A DNA stretch of 16,312 nt from Equadaptatus sp045642965 (GTDB lineage Bacteria; Synergistota; Synergistia; Synergistales; Synergistaceae). Positions 13,784 to 16,312 of the stretch are shown here, one piece after another. A program made the translations under genes and the position numbers. Within the stretch, counting starts at the first letter, position 1; every line of letters begins with the position of its first letter. The stretch is taken from contig JAZUJX010000059.1 of assembly GCA_045642965.1 (NCBI GenBank), forward strand, positions 1-16,312, written 5' to 3'. The notes beneath the pieces were generated by a model. It worked only from the letters and a program-made list of their open reading frames with translations, was not told the DNA's origin and made no database searches.

Positions 13784-14262
13784 CGCCCGAAATACTTGAG
13801 CTTGCGGAAAAACTTGTCAGCCGTGCCGCTGAACGCGGTGTTACGCTCTGCGCGGCTGAGTCCTGCACGGGCGGACTGATAGGCGCCTTAATAACCTCAG
13901 TTTCCGGCGCTTCTGAAATATTTTACGGCTCTGCCGTAACCTACCACAACAGCGCAAAGGAAAACATACTCGGCGTAATGCCGTCGGTGCTTAAAAAATA
14001 CGGCGCGGTTTCGCCGCAGTGTGCGATAGAAATGGCGCGCGGGGCAAGACTGCTTTACAAAACCGACTTCTCGGTTTCCGTAACAGGGATTGCGGGGCCG
14101 TCAGGCGGCAGCGAAGAAAAGCCTGTCGGCACGGTATGGTTCGGCTGCTCGTCGCGGCAAGGCACTTATTCCTATGTCTGTCATTTTGACGGTGACAGAC
14201 ATAAAATTCGCGAAGCCTCCGCGGCTGAAGCTCTGAAAATTCTTCTCGAGAGGATAAAATAA
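13780..14262 (+). CDS. pncC: Nicotinamide-nucleotide amidase PncC (stand-alone CinA C-terminal domain)
   Basis: Hydrolyses nicotinamide mononucleotide to nicotinate mononucleotide and ammonia in pyridine nucleotide salvage. The 160-residue protein is only the CinA C-terminal domain; the N-terminal MoCF/COG1058 domain of longer CinA proteins is absent. Motifs: AAESCTGGLIGALIT (25-39) with catalytic Ser28, YHNSAKENILGV (55-66) with Lys60, VSPQCAIEMARGAR (77-90) and VTGIAGPSGGSEEKPVGTVW (101-120). Start and stop each overlap a neighbour (ATGA with pgpA, TAATG with thpR), so translation is coupled. cinA-type genes often precede recA in bacteria, as here with one gene between them. Confidence 0.94.
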   Translation: MTPEILELAEKLVSRAAERGVTLCAAESCTGGLIGALITSVSGASEIFYGSAVTYHNSAKENILGVMPSVLKKYGAVSPQCAIEMARGARLLYKTDFSVSVTGIAGPSGGSEEKPVGTVWFGCSSRQGTYSYVCHFDGDRHKIREASAAEALKILLERIK

Positions 14263-14849
14263 TGGGCTGCTGCGTACCGCAGTTTGCGGGTGAACTTATC
14301 CGCAGTTTTATATGTATAGAAATTCCGGACGGACACCGTGCAAAGCTTGCGGCGTGGGCGGAAGGACAGCGCGGACTGGGCGGAGGAATACGCTGGCTTA
14401 AAGCGGAAACTCTGCATATAACGCTGAAATTCTGCGGGGAACGTCCGCAGGAACTTGTTGACGCGCTCACGAAAAGACTTTCCGAAATGAAAAAATGCAG
14501 TTCGTTTGAAATATCTCTTAATGGTGTCGGCGGCTTCCCGAAGCTTGAAAAAGCAAGAATAATATGGACAGGCATAGAGGGCGAAACGGAAAAACTCTGC
14601 GCACTTGCCAAAAACGCGGCGCGGCTTGCCGAAAGCTGCGGAATGGACAGGGAAGAAAAAGCGTTCACCCCGCACGTCACGCTCGGAAGAAGAACCGAAT
14701 TCGGAGCCTTGCCGGAAAACGTTGTCAGCGCTCTCAGAAACAACGCTCTGAGACTTGCTCCGTGGACTGTTGACGAAATTGTCCTCATGCGCAGCAGACT
14801 TCTTCCGTCAGGTGCGCAATACACGCCGATAAAACGTTTCAAAATTTAA
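14262..14849 (+). CDS. thpR: RNA 2',3'-cyclic phosphodiesterase (LigT/2H family)
   Basis: 2H phosphoesterase that opens 2',3'-cyclic phosphate ends of RNA; older names are 2'-5' RNA ligase or LigT. The ATG shares one base with the pncC stop (TAATG) and follows a GAGAGGA by about 7 nt. The protein has 195 residues. The two catalytic HxTx motifs are LHITLKF (His52, Thr54) and PHVTLGR (His138, Thr140). The N-terminal FICIEIP strand is typical. The first 13 residues, including a Gly-Cys-Cys, precede the usual family start and might be a translation start artefact, but no better in-frame start with a ribosome binding site is present. Confidence 0.92.
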   Translation: MGCCVPQFAGELIRSFICIEIPDGHRAKLAAWAEGQRGLGGGIRWLKAETLHITLKFCGERPQELVDALTKRLSEMKKCSSFEISLNGVGGFPKLEKARIIWTGIEGETEKLCALAKNAARLAESCGMDREEKAFTPHVTLGRRTEFGALPENVVSALRNNALRLAPWTVDEIVLMRSRLLPSGAQYTPIKRFKI

Positions 14850-14864
14850 AATTAAGAGTATAAT
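14837..14864 (+). promoter_or_regulatory. recA promoter
   Basis: A perfect TATAAT (14859-14864) lies just after thpR, with a poor -35 TTTCAA (14837-14842) 16 bp upstream. Predicted start near 14871. No obvious LexA site of the GAAC-N4-GTTC or CTG-N10-CAG type is seen. Confidence 0.5.
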
Positions 14865-14871
14865 ATATAAA

Positions 14872-14924
14872 GTGCAGCGGTTTGCTGCACCCTGCCTACA
14901 GCTTAAAAGAAGCTGGGCGCTGTA
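14872..14924 (+). other. Hairpin-rich recA leader
   Basis: GTGCAGC (14872-14878) and GCTGCAC (14884-14890) form a perfect 7-bp hairpin beginning at the predicted transcript start. A second hairpin, CAGCTT (14899-14904)/AAGCTG (14910-14915), competes with a pairing of TACAGC (14897-14902) and GCTGTA (14919-14924). There is no T-run, so it is not a simple terminator. A stabilising or regulatory leader is possible. Confidence 0.5.
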
Positions 14925-14956
14925 TAACCTATTTTATATTCCGGAGGTGTCCGAAT

Positions 14957-16081
14957 ATGGCGAAGAAAACAGTAACAAAAGAAGATGTTTTGGAACAGGC
15001 GCTCTCTGACATCAGAGGTAAATTTGGAGACGGCGCGATAATGCGCCTGGGAGACGAAGCGCAGCGTACTGTTGAGGTAATCTCGACAGGGATACTGCCT
15101 CTTGACGTTGCTCTCGGCGTCGGCGGCGTGCCGCGCGGAAGGATAATCGAAGTTTTTGGTCCCGAAGGCGGCGGTAAAACAACGATAGCTCTTCACATAC
15201 TTGCCGAAGCGCAGAAAGCAGGCGGCACGGCGGCGTTCATAGACGCTGAACACGCGCTTGACCCGCACCTTGCGAAACAGCTCGGCGTTGACACGGAAAA
15301 TCTTTACATGTCACAGCCGGACAGCGGCGAACAGGCATTTTACATTATAGACACGCTCGTACGCAGCGGCGCCTTCTCGCTCGTAGTAGTCGACTCTGTC
15401 GCGGCTCTTACCCCGCAGGCGGAAATCGACGGCAAAATGGGCGAAGGCTCAAACCAGGTCGGACTTCAGGCGAGACTTATGTCCTACGCGCTCAGAAGAC
15501 TGACGGCGGCTATTGCTAAAAGCAACACGACGGTCATATTTATAAACCAGCTGCGTGCCACGATAAGCACCGGCTACGGACAGGGCCCGTCGGAAACGAC
15601 AACCGGTGGACGCGCCCTGAAATTCTACAGCTCTGTCCGCATCGAAGTAAAACGCGGCAAGCAGGTTACGTCAAAAGACACTGCGATAGGACACGAACTC
15701 TACATTAAAGTAGTTAAAAACAAGCTCGCGCCTCCTTTCCGCTCAGCTCACACGACGCTCATCTACGGCAAAGGTGTTCCACAGGCGGTATCAGTAATAG
15801 ATATGGCGGTAGACGCTGAAATACTCAAGAAAAAAGGCTCATGGCTTGCGTACAAAGGCGAAACCTTTGCGCAGGGCAAGGAAGCCGCGGCGGATTATCT
15901 TGCGGAACATCCCGATTTTATGGAAGAAATCAAGAAAGACGTTCTCCGCAAGGTTGCCGAAGGACTTGGACTTCTTGACGTAGCGGAAGAACGCGAAGAA
16001 GAACCGGTACTGCCTCCCGCGGAAGACGCGGTCGAATCGCTTCTCAAAGAAGGCGCTCTGAAAATAGACCTCAGCGAATAA
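14957..16081 (+). CDS. recA: Recombinase RecA
   Basis: ATP-dependent DNA strand exchange protein for homologous recombination, and the coprotease that triggers LexA cleavage where LexA exists. The ATG at 14957 follows GGAGGTG (14943-14949); the open frame extends upstream to 14882 but through the leader. It has 374 residues. Conserved parts: FGDGAIMRLGD (23-33), FIDAEHALDP (94-103), VVVDSVAAL (143-151), ETTTGGRALKFYSSVR (213-228) and an acidic C-terminus. Unusual: Walker A is GPEGGGKTT (68-76) where GPESSGKTT is usual; loop L1 (MGEGSNQVGL, 161-170) and loop L2 (ATISTGYGQGPS, 201-212) each look two residues longer than in E. coli. Apart from these it looks like a complete, functional RecA. Confidence 0.97.
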   Translation: MAKKTVTKEDVLEQALSDIRGKFGDGAIMRLGDEAQRTVEVISTGILPLDVALGVGGVPRGRIIEVFGPEGGGKTTIALHILAEAQKAGGTAAFIDAEHALDPHLAKQLGVDTENLYMSQPDSGEQAFYIIDTLVRSGAFSLVVVDSVAALTPQAEIDGKMGEGSNQVGLQARLMSYALRRLTAAIAKSNTTVIFINQLRATISTGYGQGPSETTTGGRALKFYSSVRIEVKRGKQVTSKDTAIGHELYIKVVKNKLAPPFRSAHTTLIYGKGVPQAVSVIDMAVDAEILKKKGSWLAYKGETFAQGKEAAADYLAEHPDFMEEIKKDVLRKVAEGLGLLDVAEEREEEPVLPPAEDAVESLLKEGALKIDLSE

Positions 16082-16113
16082 AAGCAGACGAAATATTTGT
16101 CAAGTGCACCTGA

Positions 16114-16146
16114 ACAATCCGCTCTCTGAGCGGATTGTTTTTATAT
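16114..16146 (+). terminator. Intrinsic terminator after recA
   Basis: AACAATCCGCTC (16114-16125), loop TCT and GAGCGGATTGTT (16129-16140) form a perfect 12-bp stem followed by TTTAT. The inner arms are nearly the same as in the terminator at 11228-11255. Confidence 0.9.
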
Positions 16147-16198
16147 GTTGCAGGCGGTCAGATAGAAAAGAAAAAAAGATAAAAAAACAGCAAAAAAA

Positions 16199-16231
16199 GG
16201 GGTTGACAAACCCCAAAAGGGAGAGTAATAT
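16199..16231 (+). promoter_or_regulatory. Near-consensus promoter with a palindrome over the -35
   Basis: TTGACA (16203-16208) and TAATAT (16226-16231) are spaced exactly 17 bp, predicting a start near 16238. The -35 lies in an inverted repeat, GGGGTT (16199-16204) and AACCCC (16209-16214), which could be an operator. It reads out of the right edge. Confidence 0.75.
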
Positions 16232-16312
16232 ATCTCCTGTTGCGCGCCAAACCCGGGTAACGGAAACGGCGCCGGCAAGCACCATGACAGATGAATAAGG
16301 GCAAAAAAGAGA
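16232..16312 (+). other. 5' leader and possible start of the next gene
   Basis: This stretch lies downstream of the strong promoter. GCGCC and GGCGC arms (about 16244-16274) could pair. An ATG at 16291 opens a lysine-rich frame (MNKGKKE) that runs off the edge, but it has no good ribosome binding site; an ATG at 16284 gives only a 4-codon frame. The gene controlled here cannot be identified from this window. An rny-type gene often follows recA in related contexts, but nothing here shows it. Confidence 0.3.

Noticed and set aside
14886..14902. Possible SOS box CTG...CAG in the recA leader
   Set aside because: The spacing is 11 rather than 10 and it lies downstream of the predicted start within a hairpin, so LexA binding is not supported.
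16100..16298. Short open frames on both strands after recA
   Set aside because: Both run through the recA terminator hairpin and the next promoter, and neither has a ribosome binding site.

Overview
The window looks like a core chromosomal segment of an anaerobic, diderm-like bacterium. The gene set and the order rimO-pgpA-pncC-thpR-recA, together with a FeoA-FeoB fusion and a RecA with unusual DNA-binding loops, make Synergistota (a Cloacibacillus/Synergistes-like organism) my best guess. This is inference from gene content and sequence style, not a database match. Coding density is high and genes are often joined by 1-8 bp overlaps. I see no insertion sequence, phage gene, CRISPR array, tRNA or rRNA.

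Layout. Positions 1-340 hold no convincing gene but are rich in long-range complementary arms, so they may be a structured RNA or mRNA leader of unassigned identity. Positions 341-660 are strongly A+T-rich, with two overlapping divergent promoter-like sequences, direct repeats, phased A-tracts and, at 631-654, a double inverted repeat that overlaps the promoter of the ferrous iron uptake genes feoB (FeoA-FeoB fusion) and feoA. Next come an orphan periplasmic BMP-family binding protein (3388-4389) and a divergent YchF-type GTPase/ATPase (4423-5517), closed by a terminator. The next unit is typA plus an overlapping DUF815 AAA+ ATPase (5696-8861). A third unit (9011-11213) pairs a PdxA-family dehydrogenase with a DUF1537 acid-sugar kinase. 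That pair fits catabolism of a four-carbon sugar acid (D-threonate or D-erythronate type) to dihydroxyacetone phosphate better than vitamin B6 synthesis. A strong hairpin at 11228-11255 separates it from the convergent dedA (11282-11908, minus strand).

From 12008 rightwards runs a tight operon: rimO (ribosomal protein S12 methylthiotransferase), pgpA (phosphatidylglycerophosphatase), pncC (NMN amidase) and thpR (2',3'-cyclic phosphodiesterase). recA (14957-16081) follows with its own promoter and a hairpin-rich leader. A terminator and a near-consensus promoter then point out of the right edge toward a gene whose body lies outside the window.

Most of the window is housekeeping. The points that deserve a second look are the unassigned structured region at the left edge, the feo control region, the paired loop insertions and altered Walker A of RecA, the aberrant G2/G4 motifs of YchF, and hairpins placed at the predicted transcription starts of typA and recA.
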